Shown piece after piece: positions 45,395 through 53,367 of a DNA stretch of 64,000 nt. Source of the DNA: Solwaraspora sp. WMMD792 (GTDB lineage Bacteria; Actinomycetota; Actinomycetes; Mycobacteriales; Micromonosporaceae); contig NZ_JARUBH010000009.1 of assembly GCF_029626105.1 (NCBI RefSeq), positions 3,100,001 to 3,164,000 of the forward strand, in the 5' to 3' direction. Every line of letters starts with the position of its first letter. Position 1 is the stretch's first letter. The position numbers and the translations under genes are program-made. The notes under the pieces were generated by a model. That model ran no database searches. It was not told the DNA's origin and was given only the letters and a program-made list of their open reading frames with translations.

Positions 45395-46453
45395 ATGACG
45401 GTTGCCATCCTTGTCACGCTGCTCTTCCTCGCCGCCGCCAACGGCGCAAACGATGTCTCCAAAGGCGTTTCCACCCTGGCTGGAGCCGGTGTTACCGCAT
45501 ACCGGACCGCCGTTGCCTGGGGCGCTGTCACCACGCTCTTCGGCGCCCTGCTCTCGATCGAAGTCGGACGAAGCATGGGGAAATTGTTTTCCAAAGGAAT
45601 CGTCGACGGAGCACCAACGGCGGCCTTCGCCCTCGCGGTCCTCGTCGGCGCCACCAGCTGGGTGGCGTTCGCGAGTCTCGCCAGGCTCCCGGTGTCCACC
45701 ACGCAGGCGATCATCGGCGCGCTGGTCGGTGCCGGGCTCGTACTGGCACCGACCAGCGTGCAGTGGTCCGGCGTGCTGCAACGATTCGTGCTGCCGCTAC
45801 TGCTGAGTATCGTCGTCGCGTACGGCATCTCAGCCGCACTCGCCATCGGCGTGCAGCTCATCCGACGCCGCCGCGCCGCCGGCAACCCCGAGATCGTCAC
45901 CGTGGGCGCGTCACCCATCGGCGGAAAAGGAACGTCGGCCAAGGAACGGCAGGCCGGGCAGTCCACCGACGGCGCTGGCGACCACCCGAACCGGGCCAGG
46001 CTCATCACGGTCCTACACTGGGTCTCCAGTGGAGCAACGGGATGCGCCCGAGGACTCAACGACACTCCGAAGATCGCCGCCGTCGGTGGATTTGCGCTGC
46101 TGCCAGCGGGATTCTCCGCCACGTCGGTGAGTCTGATGGTCGCCACCGCCATGGCGGTTGGCTCGCTGTTCGGCATCCGAGTGGCCCGCACCCTCGGCGA
46201 AAGGGTCGTCCGGATGAGTCACACCGAAGGCTTCACCGCCAACGCGACGACTGCCTGCCTGGTCGGAGCCGGCGCCGTCCTCGCCCTGCCGATGTCCACC
46301 ACCCAGGTCTCCACCGGAGCAATCGTCGGCTCCGCCGGCGGGCAACTCAGCCGGATCTCCGGCAGGACCCTCCGGGACTTCGCGATCGCCTGGACGGCCA
46401 CGCCCGTCTGTGCCGGACTGGTGGCCGCCGTCGTCCTCGGCTTCGCCGCCTGA
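45395..46453 (+). CDS. PiT-family inorganic phosphate (possibly arsenate) transporter
   Basis: A 352-residue membrane protein. Both inverted PiT repeats are visible: LFLAAANGANDVSKGVSTLAGAG with LPVSTTQAIIGALVGAG, and GLNDTPKIAAVGG with LPMSTTQVSTGAIVGSAGG. A hydrophilic loop (about 185-220) separates them. PiT carriers take up phosphate and, by mimicry, arsenate. The ATG at 45395 is preferred over an upstream ATG that begins in the promoter. It could feed arsenate to the island or protect phosphate supply. Confidence 0.9.
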   Translation: MTVAILVTLLFLAAANGANDVSKGVSTLAGAGVTAYRTAVAWGAVTTLFGALLSIEVGRSMGKLFSKGIVDGAPTAAFALAVLVGATSWVAFASLARLPVSTTQAIIGALVGAGLVLAPTSVQWSGVLQRFVLPLLLSIVVAYGISAALAIGVQLIRRRRAAGNPEIVTVGASPIGGKGTSAKERQAGQSTDGAGDHPNRARLITVLHWVSSGATGCARGLNDTPKIAAVGGFALLPAGFSATSVSLMVATAMAVGSLFGIRVARTLGERVVRMSHTEGFTANATTACLVGAGAVLALPMSTTQVSTGAIVGSAGGQLSRISGRTLRDFAIAWTATPVCAGLVAAVVLGFAA

Positions 46454-46505
46454 CCCGGCAGCTGTCAGTGCCCCGTCCTGCTGCCCTCGCCGTGAGGCCC
46501 CGTGG

Positions 46506-48542
46506 TCAACCCACGAGGTCGACCTCGACGAAGGTGTGGTGGAACGCCGCACCTCCCGCGTCCGTGAGGGTGTCGTCGGTCAGCAGGTTGGCCGGGCCTG
46601 CTGGGCGCCCGGCACTGGTCGTTGTCCCTCGGCCGAACTCGGTTGCGACGACCCCGGGTCGCACCCGCCGGCCGACCCGAGCCACGAGGTGGATCTCTCC
46701 TCGGTCGTTGTGCACCCGCACCACGCTGTTGTCGCCGATACCGCGCCGGGCAGCGTCGTCCGGGTGGATGTCCAGCCAGAACCTGCCGCCTCTGGTGGCG
46801 CGGGAAGTCTCCGCGTACGTCGAATTCATTGAATGCAGCGCCTTGACGGTCAGCAGTTGCAGTGGCCGTGTCGGAGAGCCATGGGGCGCGGGGCCGCCGT
46901 CGAGATCAGCCGCGACCCTCGCCACCGGGGAAAGCCTGGCCTTGCGGTCGGGAGTCGGGAAACCGTCGGCGAATGGCAGGTACGGCACCGGAAGGGCCAG
47001 CCGCTGCCAGCCGGTGGCGCGCAGTTCGTCCTCGTTGATGCCGGCCAGCCATGGATGGTCGCTGTCGACAGCGGTCGTGATCAGGTCAGCGTCGGTGTCG
47101 CCAAAACAGCGTTCGGTGAAGCCCATGCGGGCGGCGAGAGAGCGGAACAGGTCGGTGACGCTGATGGCGTCGCCGGGTGGGGTGAGCGCGGGGGTGTTGA
47201 GCATGAGGTCGGTGTGCCCCCACGACCACATGAGGTCGAGGTGTTCGGGCTGGGCGGTAGCCGGAATCACGATGTCGGCGAACCGGGCGGTGTCGGTGAG
47301 CACGTGGTCGTGCACGACGGTGAACAGGTCCTCGCGGCCGAGGCCGGCCTGGACGAGACCTGCCGAAGGCACGGTGACTGCCGGATTGCTGCCGTGCACG
47401 AACAGAGCGCGGACAGGTGGGTCCTGGTCCGGGTCGGTGAGCAGGTGGCCGAGCCGCACCATGTTGATCCGTCTCCGGGGGCCGGCCGCCAGGTGCGGCA
47501 TCTTCAGTCCGGCCATGTTGAGTGCGCTCATGAAGTGGGCGGCGGTGTGGAAGGAGAGGCCACCGCCGTGGTGTGCCCAAGCGCCGGTGAGTACCGGAAG
47601 GCCGGCGATCGCCGTGTAGGCGGCAGCGCCACCGGGATGGTGCTCCATGCCGATCATGAGGCGGATGAGGGCGGGTCTCGCCCCGGCGTAGGCGCGGGCC
47701 AGGTCGACGACCTCGGCGGCAGGGATGCCGACGATTCCCGCGACGTGTTCCGGGGTGAATCGCTCGAGGCACACGACGAGCTCGTCGAGGCCGGTGGCGT
47801 GGGCACCGAGCCAGTCCCGGTCGGTGTGCCCGTCACCGACGATGACGTGTGCGATGCCCAGAGCCAGAACCGCGTCGGTTCCAGGGCGGGGCTGTACGTG
47901 CCAGTCGGCGGCGGCTGCCGTCCGGGTACGGACCGGATCGATGACGACGATCCGTCCGCCGTTCGCCCGGGCGGCAAGCACCGCGGGCCAGAGGTGCTGG
48001 TTGGTGACGACCGGGTTGGCTCCCCAGACCAACACCAGTTGGGCGTGTCGGGCGTCCTCGGGCAGTACGCCGTTGGTGCTGCCGTTGACTGCGGAGACGC
48101 CAGCGCCTGCGGTGGCTCCGCAGATGGTGTGCAGGACTTCGGTGGCACCGAGCCGGGCGAAGAACCGTTCGCTCATCGACTTGGACTGCAGCAGCCCCTG
48201 GGTGCCCTCGTAGCTGAACGGGACGATGGCGGCGGGCCCGTCGGTGTCGGCGGTCTCGCGGAGCCGGTCGGCGATCTCGTCAAGAGCCTGGTCGAGGCCG
48301 ATCTCGATGAAGCGTCCCTGCCCCTTGCGGCCGACGCGGCGCAGTGCCCGGGTCAGTCTGTCGGGGTGGTAGACGCGGTCGTCGAGGTAGCCGGCCAGCT
48401 TCCCGCACAACCGCCCGGCGGTCAGCGGGTGGGTGCTGGATCCCCGGAGCGACACCGCCACGCCCGTCCCGTCGACGGTGACCTCCCAGCCGCAGCGGTC
48501 GGGGCAGTCGTGTGGACAGGCGCCCCGCACCGTACGCGACAT
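46506..48542 (-). CDS. Molybdopterin-dependent oxidoreductase (paralogue 2)
   Basis: A 678-residue paralogue of the enzyme at 25632, alike along the whole length. The 4Fe-4S ligands are CPHDCPDRC and the Cys of GRLCGK. The probable Mo-ligand Cys is in HTICGATAGAGVSAVNG, and the C-terminal cofactor segments KALHSMNSTYAET and HPDDAARRGIGDNSVV are present. There is no export signal. It starts 14 nt after the small thioredoxin-like gene. Keeping two copies at opposite parts of the island suggests two substrates or two conditions. Confidence 0.88.
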   Translation of the reverse strand: MSRTVRGACPHDCPDRCGWEVTVDGTGVAVSLRGSSTHPLTAGRLCGKLAGYLDDRVYHPDRLTRALRRVGRKGQGRFIEIGLDQALDEIADRLRETADTDGPAAIVPFSYEGTQGLLQSKSMSERFFARLGATEVLHTICGATAGAGVSAVNGSTNGVLPEDARHAQLVLVWGANPVVTNQHLWPAVLAARANGGRIVVIDPVRTRTAAAADWHVQPRPGTDAVLALGIAHVIVGDGHTDRDWLGAHATGLDELVVCLERFTPEHVAGIVGIPAAEVVDLARAYAGARPALIRLMIGMEHHPGGAAAYTAIAGLPVLTGAWAHHGGGLSFHTAAHFMSALNMAGLKMPHLAAGPRRRINMVRLGHLLTDPDQDPPVRALFVHGSNPAVTVPSAGLVQAGLGREDLFTVVHDHVLTDTARFADIVIPATAQPEHLDLMWSWGHTDLMLNTPALTPPGDAISVTDLFRSLAARMGFTERCFGDTDADLITTAVDSDHPWLAGINEDELRATGWQRLALPVPYLPFADGFPTPDRKARLSPVARVAADLDGGPAPHGSPTRPLQLLTVKALHSMNSTYAETSRATRGGRFWLDIHPDDAARRGIGDNSVVRVHNDRGEIHLVARVGRRVRPGVVATEFGRGTTTSAGRPAGPANLLTDDTLTDAGGAAFHHTFVEVDLVG

Positions 48543-48556
48543 CGCGTCGCCTCCGC

Positions 48557-48940
48557 TCAGGTCGTGCTCGGGAGCAGGTCCGGTGCGTGTCCTACGGTCT
48601 TGCCGGTGGTGAAGCGGACGAGTTCGTCGAATGTCGGCAGCCGGCGGGCGACCACCGCGTTGCCGTCGACCACGGTCAGCGGCAGTGGCCAGCCGCCGGT
48701 GTGGGCCGCGACGTCGCTGACGATTCGCGGGTGATTGGCCGGCGCGCCTTCGGTGAGCTGGCGGGTGCGCAGTCGGCAGCAGTCCGGCGGATTGTCGAGT
48801 CGGTCGAATACCTCGGTGACCTCGCGACTCTCGGCCTCGTCACGGACGTAGACGATGAGGCCCTTGCTCTCGTCCTGCGGAGCGCCGCCGCAGGTGGACG
48901 AGGCGGGTACTTGCGGCAGGGTGATCCGGTCGGCCGACAT
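48557..48940 (-). CDS. Stand-alone thioredoxin-like module of the island type
   Basis: A 127-residue protein: GLIVYVRDEAESREVTEVFDRLDNPPDCCRLRTRQLTEG, then LPLTVVDGNAVVARRLPTFDELVRF. It matches the C-terminal module of the gene at 32725 and the N-terminal module of the arsI fusion, and recalls ArsD. A vicinal pair PDCCR sits before the central strand and another Cys in STCGG. ATG at 48940 has GGGGGAG upstream. It is transcribed with Mo enzyme 2, so it may deliver substrate or electrons to it. Confidence 0.75.
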   Translation of the reverse strand: MSADRITLPQVPASSTCGGAPQDESKGLIVYVRDEAESREVTEVFDRLDNPPDCCRLRTRQLTEGAPANHPRIVSDVAAHTGGWPLPLTVVDGNAVVARRLPTFDELVRFTTGKTVGHAPDLLPSTT

Positions 48941-49100
48941 GCTCGTACTCCCCCTGTGCGCACAGCCACCTAACGACATATCCCGACATCATCAGGAGCT
49001 GCTGATGATAGAAACAAGCGCCAGGCTAACGGCGGGACCATCACGCGAGCAAGACTCGGGTAGTGACCGGGACCGATGACTGAGTGTCGGATTTCCGCGG

Positions 49101-49451
49101 TCAGGAGGCCGACGGCGGACAGGCGCAGTCCGGGTCAGTGGGGCTGACCATCGAGGTCAGGCACTGCGCGAGACAGGCCAGTGGGTCAATCTGGATCTCG
49201 TAGACGTTGCTGCGCCCGCGCGGGTTGCAGGTGACGACGCCCTGGTCACGCAACGTGCGGAGGTGATGACTGACCAGGGCCTGGTTATGCCCGAGGGCTT
49301 CCTGGAGCTCCTTGACGGTACGGGGGCGTGCCGCCAGGAGGAGGGTGATCTCGAGCCGGACCGGGTCGCCCAAAGCCTTGAACACCGGAGCCCACTGCTC
49401 CGCCGTCTCCGACGGGGAGTCCAGTGGTGCGACCTGCAGCGACTGCGCCAT
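49101..49451 (-). CDS. ArsR-family regulator with C-terminal cysteine cluster
   Basis: A 116-residue winged-helix protein: WAPVFKALGDPVRLEITLLLAARPRTVKELQEALGHNQALVSHHLRTLRDQGVVTCNPRGRSNVYEI. It lacks the CVC site; instead its C terminus has LACLAQCLTSM and DPDCACPPSAS. It therefore senses by a different cysteine set from the other island ArsR proteins. It is divergent from the desulfurase at 49573, which it probably controls. Confidence 0.88.
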   Translation of the reverse strand: MAQSLQVAPLDSPSETAEQWAPVFKALGDPVRLEITLLLAARPRTVKELQEALGHNQALVSHHLRTLRDQGVVTCNPRGRSNVYEIQIDPLACLAQCLTSMVSPTDPDCACPPSAS

Positions 49452-49572
49452 GGGACCATTCAACCAGATCCGACCGACAGCTAACAACAGTGTTTGTTGA
49501 TGATATTGGTCTGCCGTAGTGAAATCGAGTCTCGCTGTTGCAAGCAGGGAACATGAGTGCCAAGATGGCGGC
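49452..49572. promoter_or_regulatory. Divergent arsR / desulfurase promoter with a dyad
   Basis: CAACA-GTGTT-TGTTG (49485-49499) is a perfect 5-bp dyad in an AT-rich stretch with GATGATATTG beside it, between two divergent starts. It is a likely operator of the ArsR at 49101. Confidence 0.5.
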
Positions 49573-50844
49573 ATGGGCACTCCGCAGCAGCTCGCCTCGA
49601 CCTTCGACGTCGCCACGGTCCGCGGTGACTTCCCGACGCTGTCGGGCTCGTTGGCCTACTTCGACAGCGTCGCGTCATCCCTGACGCCACGACCGGTCAT
49701 CGACGCGATGACCGAGTACTACACCAGCTACCGCGCCAACGTGCACCGCGGCTCCTACGACCTGTCGATGCGCGCCTCGCAACGCTTCGACGACGCGTTG
49801 ACCACGATCGCCCGGTTCCTCAACGCCTCGACCGAGGAGATCGTGCTCACCTCCAACACCACCACGGCGATCAACCTGGTCGCCGCCACTCTGGACTTCG
49901 AACCGGGCGACGAGATCGTGCTGTCGAACCTCGAGCACACGTCGAACATGGCCCCGTGGATGCGGATCGCGAACAAGCAGGGCGTCAACGTGCGGTGGTA
50001 CAACGCCGACCGCGACGGCAGCTTCGATCTCGACACCTTCCGAGGACTGCTCAGCGATCGCACCAAGCTCGTCACGCTGGCGCACGTCACCAACATCCTC
50101 GGCAACCGGCTGCCGGTGGAGGAGATCGGGGCGATCTGCCGCGAACGCGGCGTGCTGTTCCTGATCGATGCCGCCCAGTCCGCCCCGCACCTGCCGCTGG
50201 ACGTGAGCAAGCTCAACTGCGACTTCCTCGCCTTCTCCGGCCACAAGATGCTCGGCCCGACCGGCATCGGAGTGCTCTACATCCGCCGCCAGTACGCCGT
50301 CTCACTCACCCCCGGCGTCCTGGGCGGCGGCACCATCGACACGACGGCCTGCGCCGCACCGACCCTGGACGGCTGTGTCCTGTCGGATTGTTCGTTCACC
50401 TCGTTGCCCGACAAGTGGCAGGCAGGCACCCCGCCGATCGCAGAGGCACTCGGACTGGCCGCCGCGATCGACTACCTCACCGCCCTGGGCCTGGACAACC
50501 TCGCCGCCCACGAGCGGCAACTCATGCACCAGCTCTGCACCGGCCTGTCCAGGATCGACGGCGTGGAACTGTACGGACCACCGGACCCCGCCGACCGGGT
50601 CGCCGTCGTCTCGTTCAACATCGCCGGCCGCGACTTCACCGAAGTGGGACAGCTCCTCAACGACAGCTACGGCGTCGCCGTACGCGCCGGACAACACTGC
50701 GCGCTCAACTACTTCTTCAACGAACTGCACGAGGAGGACAGCCGCGCCGGCAACGTCCGAGCCAGCCTCTACCTCTACAACACCGCCGACGAGGTCGACC
50801 GACTCGTCGCCGCCGTCGCAGACATCGCCGCCCAGGGAGCGTGA
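49573..50844 (+). CDS. SufS-like class V PLP enzyme (island cysteine desulfurase paralogue)
   Basis: A 423-residue homologue of the chromosomal SufS at 4013. The PLP lysine is in FSGHKMLGPTGIG and the catalytic Cys in RAGQHCALNYF. Where SufS has IETVAMSGSTF, this protein has DTTACAAPTLDGCVLSDCSF, so three or four extra cysteines sit next to the active-site entrance. It may mobilise sulfur for an arsenic- or peptide-linked product, or cleave a C-S or C-As bond. The ATG at 49573 is preferred. The next gene starts 4 nt after the stop. Confidence 0.85.
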   Translation: MGTPQQLASTFDVATVRGDFPTLSGSLAYFDSVASSLTPRPVIDAMTEYYTSYRANVHRGSYDLSMRASQRFDDALTTIARFLNASTEEIVLTSNTTTAINLVAATLDFEPGDEIVLSNLEHTSNMAPWMRIANKQGVNVRWYNADRDGSFDLDTFRGLLSDRTKLVTLAHVTNILGNRLPVEEIGAICRERGVLFLIDAAQSAPHLPLDVSKLNCDFLAFSGHKMLGPTGIGVLYIRRQYAVSLTPGVLGGGTIDTTACAAPTLDGCVLSDCSFTSLPDKWQAGTPPIAEALGLAAAIDYLTALGLDNLAAHERQLMHQLCTGLSRIDGVELYGPPDPADRVAVVSFNIAGRDFTEVGQLLNDSYGVAVRAGQHCALNYFFNELHEEDSRAGNVRASLYLYNTADEVDRLVAAVADIAAQGA

Positions 50845-50847
50845 CCG

Positions 50848-51546
50848 ATGCCCGAGCAGTCCTCCGCCGCCGCCACCCTTCGGTTCTTCACCGAGCTGGG
50901 CCTGATCAGCGCCGACGAGGCCGCCCTCGTCGACGAGCTGTTCGCTGCCGATTTCCCGTTCGCCGCCGCGATCGGCATCGCCGAGTCGGTGCACGTTCAG
51001 GTGAAGGTCGCCGACGTCCACGCGCTGCCCCACGACAAGATCCTGGCCCGGGACCTCTCCGCGCAACGCGACGCCCCCAACTTCCGCAAGTACGGCTTCC
51101 CCAGCGGCATCGCGGTCATCTTCACCAGCGGTGCCATCGCCGAGGAGGACCTCATTCCCGGCGCGGTGACCCACCCACTGCCGTTCGTCGACCACCTCGG
51201 CATCGACCTGCGCGAAGACAGCCCCGACAGCCGCGCGGTCTACGCCGACATCCGTGACCGGGCCGTCGCCGCCGGTTGGCGACACGTGCGTCAGGGCGGT
51301 CCGCAGGCCCCAGTCCGCGGCTGCCAGTGCGAGGTCTCCGAGAAGAGCTGGGTCTACCCGCCGGACAGCCCGCATGGGCGCGGCCGGCCGATTGAGTTCG
51401 CGTTCGGCGAGCTCGAACTACTGTCCAGCACCGACACCAACTGCGACTACCGCCCTATCGACCCGGCTCACCCGCTGGCCCGTCTGGTGCCGAAGACCAA
51501 CCAGGTACGCGCCCCTCAGACAGTGACCCTGTCGATCCGCCGGTAG
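50848..51546 (+). CDS. Island unknown family, member 3 (core domain only)
   Basis: A 232-residue version of the family seen at 32725 and 42596, without a fused module. Motifs in order: LRFFTELGLISADEAALVDELF, AESVHVQV, FPSGIAVIF, DHLGIDLRE, GWRHVRQGG, APVRGCQCEVSEKSWVYPP and NCDYRPIDPAHP. The CxC sits where member 2 has CC. It is coupled to the desulfurase gene, which suggests it handles a thiol or arsenical adduct. Function unknown. Confidence 0.8.
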   Translation: MPEQSSAAATLRFFTELGLISADEAALVDELFAADFPFAAAIGIAESVHVQVKVADVHALPHDKILARDLSAQRDAPNFRKYGFPSGIAVIFTSGAIAEEDLIPGAVTHPLPFVDHLGIDLREDSPDSRAVYADIRDRAVAAGWRHVRQGGPQAPVRGCQCEVSEKSWVYPPDSPHGRGRPIEFAFGELELLSSTDTNCDYRPIDPAHPLARLVPKTNQVRAPQTVTLSIRR

Positions 51547-51570
51547 AACCCACCCGTCGTCCCTGCCCAC

Positions 51571-51609
51571 GGCTGTCACCAGTGACGCGTTGCGTCACTG
51601 GTGACAGCC
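51571..51609. promoter_or_regulatory. Nested palindrome upstream of the luciferase-like gene
   Basis: GGCTGTCACCAGTGACGC and GCGTCACTGGTGACAGCC form a perfect 18-bp inverted repeat with a 3-nt centre. Each arm is itself a palindrome, GTCAC-N2-GTGAC, so two dimer-size sites lie 7 bp apart. It is 18 nt before the GTG at 51627. It could be a double operator or a very stable RNA hairpin separating two gene sets. Confidence 0.7.
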
Positions 51610-51626
51610 CTGCCCCGGAGCCGCTC

Positions 51627-52754
51627 GTGCGATTCAGCGTCTACGACATCACCTCGTCCACCTCCGACGGCGCGTCAGCCTGGCGCCCCGTCGACAACAA
51701 GTTCCCCCACTCCGCCGCCTACCAGCACTCCCTCGAACAGGCCCGCATCGCCGACGAGGTGGGCATCGACATCTACTTCTTCACCGAGCACCACTCCAAC
51801 GCAGGGTTCCAGATCGTCCCTTCTCCCCACCTGATGATCGCCGCCCTGTCCCAGACCACCAGCAAGGTCCGGCTCGGGGCCATGACCCTCAACCTGCCGC
51901 TGTACCACCCCGTACGGGCCGCCGAAGAGATCCGCATGCTCGACCTGCTCACCAACGGTCGTCTGGAGATCGGCCTCGGCCGTGGACTCGCCGGTCACGA
52001 ACAGGCCGGGTTCGGTGTCCAACGCGCCGACAGCGAAAGCCTGTTCGACGCGGCGTTCCCCTTGATCAAGCAGCTCCTCACCGACGGCGGCGCGGCGTCC
52101 TACGCCGCGGGCCCCTGGCAGGGCGAAGGTGTCGCCCTCGTCCCAGAGGCCACCCAGACGCCGCACCCGCCGATCTGGATGGCCGGGATCAGCGAGAAAT
52201 CCATCCGCAAAGCCGCCCGTCTCGGCGTCAACCTGTGCACCGCGTTCCTCGACGCCGACGACACCGCCCGTACCGCCGCCATCTACCGTGACGAATGGCA
52301 GGCCGCTCATCCGGGCACCCCGACCGGCAGCTACGCCACCATGCAGCACATCTTCGTGGCCGAGACCGAGGCTGAGGCCCGCAAACTCGCTCAACCCCAC
52401 CTCGCAGCCTGGCTCGGCGCTGGACACGAAGCCTCAGTGATGATCAGCCAAAGCACCACAGTCGACAAGGGCTACGAGGACCACAAGGCCTGGTTTGACA
52501 AGATCACCAGCCTTCCCTTCCAGGAAGCCGTCGAGAATCACCGGATCATTTTCGGCACCCCCGACCAGTGCGTGGCACAACTGCTGGAGAAGGCCAAGGC
52601 CGGAGTTGACATGTTCCAGGGCTGGTTCCAGTTCGGCGGCCTCGACTTCGAAGCCAGCAACCGCTCCATGCGCCTGTTCGGCGAACACGTCGCACCAGCG
52701 GTAAAGGCCGCCCTCGGCACCGACACCACCCCAGCCCAACCAGCCGCCATCTGA
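51627..52754 (+). CDS. Luciferase-like (LLM) flavin-dependent monooxygenase
   Basis: A 375-residue TIM-barrel oxidoreductase of the bacterial luciferase family: FSVYDITSST, EQARIADEVGIDIYFFTEHHSNAGF, LGAMTLNLPLYHPVRAAEEIRMLDLLTNGRLEIGLGRG and PPIWMAGISEKSIRKAARLG. Such enzymes use FMNH2 or F420; a flavin reductase two genes downstream supports FMNH2. Relatives cleave C-S bonds of sulfonates, so oxidation of an organoarsenical or thiol adduct is possible. The GTG at 51627 has CGGAG upstream. Confidence 0.88.
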   Translation: MRFSVYDITSSTSDGASAWRPVDNKFPHSAAYQHSLEQARIADEVGIDIYFFTEHHSNAGFQIVPSPHLMIAALSQTTSKVRLGAMTLNLPLYHPVRAAEEIRMLDLLTNGRLEIGLGRGLAGHEQAGFGVQRADSESLFDAAFPLIKQLLTDGGAASYAAGPWQGEGVALVPEATQTPHPPIWMAGISEKSIRKAARLGVNLCTAFLDADDTARTAAIYRDEWQAAHPGTPTGSYATMQHIFVAETEAEARKLAQPHLAAWLGAGHEASVMISQSTTVDKGYEDHKAWFDKITSLPFQEAVENHRIIFGTPDQCVAQLLEKAKAGVDMFQGWFQFGGLDFEASNRSMRLFGEHVAPAVKAALGTDTTPAQPAAI

Positions 52755-52764
52755 AGGAGTACCC

Positions 52765-53349
52765 GTGACCCTGGTCAAGTTCTGGTCCGATCCTGCCTGC
52801 TTCTGGTCCTGGCGTACCGGCCGCTGGCTGGTCGCCGCCGCCGAACAGCGGACCTTCGACATCGACTGGCGGCCATTCAGCCTCAAGGTCCTCTACGGCG
52901 CGGAGATGAACCCCGACTGGGCCGCCATGCTCGGTGCCTCCCACGCCGCCCTACGCGTCGGCGAGGCGCTACGCGACGCCGGGCGCCCCGCCGACGCCGC
53001 TGACTTCTACACCGCCGTCGGCACCGCCGCCCACGACAACGGCGAAGGGTTCACCGAAGACCTCGTCCGTCAAGCCAGCAAGTCCACCGGCGTCGAGGAT
53101 GCCTTCGACGCCTTCCACGACCCACGCTGGGACGCCCAGATCGAAGCGGAGACACACGCCGCCATCGCCTCGGCCGGTCCGGACGTGGGCAGCCCGGTCA
53201 TCGAGTTTCCCGACGCCCCCCGCGGAATCCACGGCCCGGTCTTCGAAACGATCCCGCCGACCGGCAACGCCGGCGAGCTCTACGACGCGATCACGACGCT
53301 CGCGAAGACCCCCTACTTCTATGAAGTCAAGCGCGGCCGCCCAAGCTGA
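52765..53349 (+). CDS. DsbA-family protein, mycothiol-dependent nitroreductase (Rv2466c)-like
   Basis: A 194-residue thioredoxin-fold protein with a helical insertion. The active-site region VKFWSDPACFWSWRTGRWLVAAAE resembles the DPxCPWA-type site of Rv2466c relatives but keeps only the first Cys (CFWS). The cis-Pro side is VGSPVIEF. Those proteins react with mycothiol, the actinobacterial thiol. In this operon it may handle a mycothiol adduct or reduce an intermediate. The GTG follows GAAGGAG. Confidence 0.82.
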   Translation: MTLVKFWSDPACFWSWRTGRWLVAAAEQRTFDIDWRPFSLKVLYGAEMNPDWAAMLGASHAALRVGEALRDAGRPADAADFYTAVGTAAHDNGEGFTEDLVRQASKSTGVEDAFDAFHDPRWDAQIEAETHAAIASAGPDVGSPVIEFPDAPRGIHGPVFETIPPTGNAGELYDAITTLAKTPYFYEVKRGRPS

Positions 53350-53367
53350 GTCAAGGAGACGCCAGCC

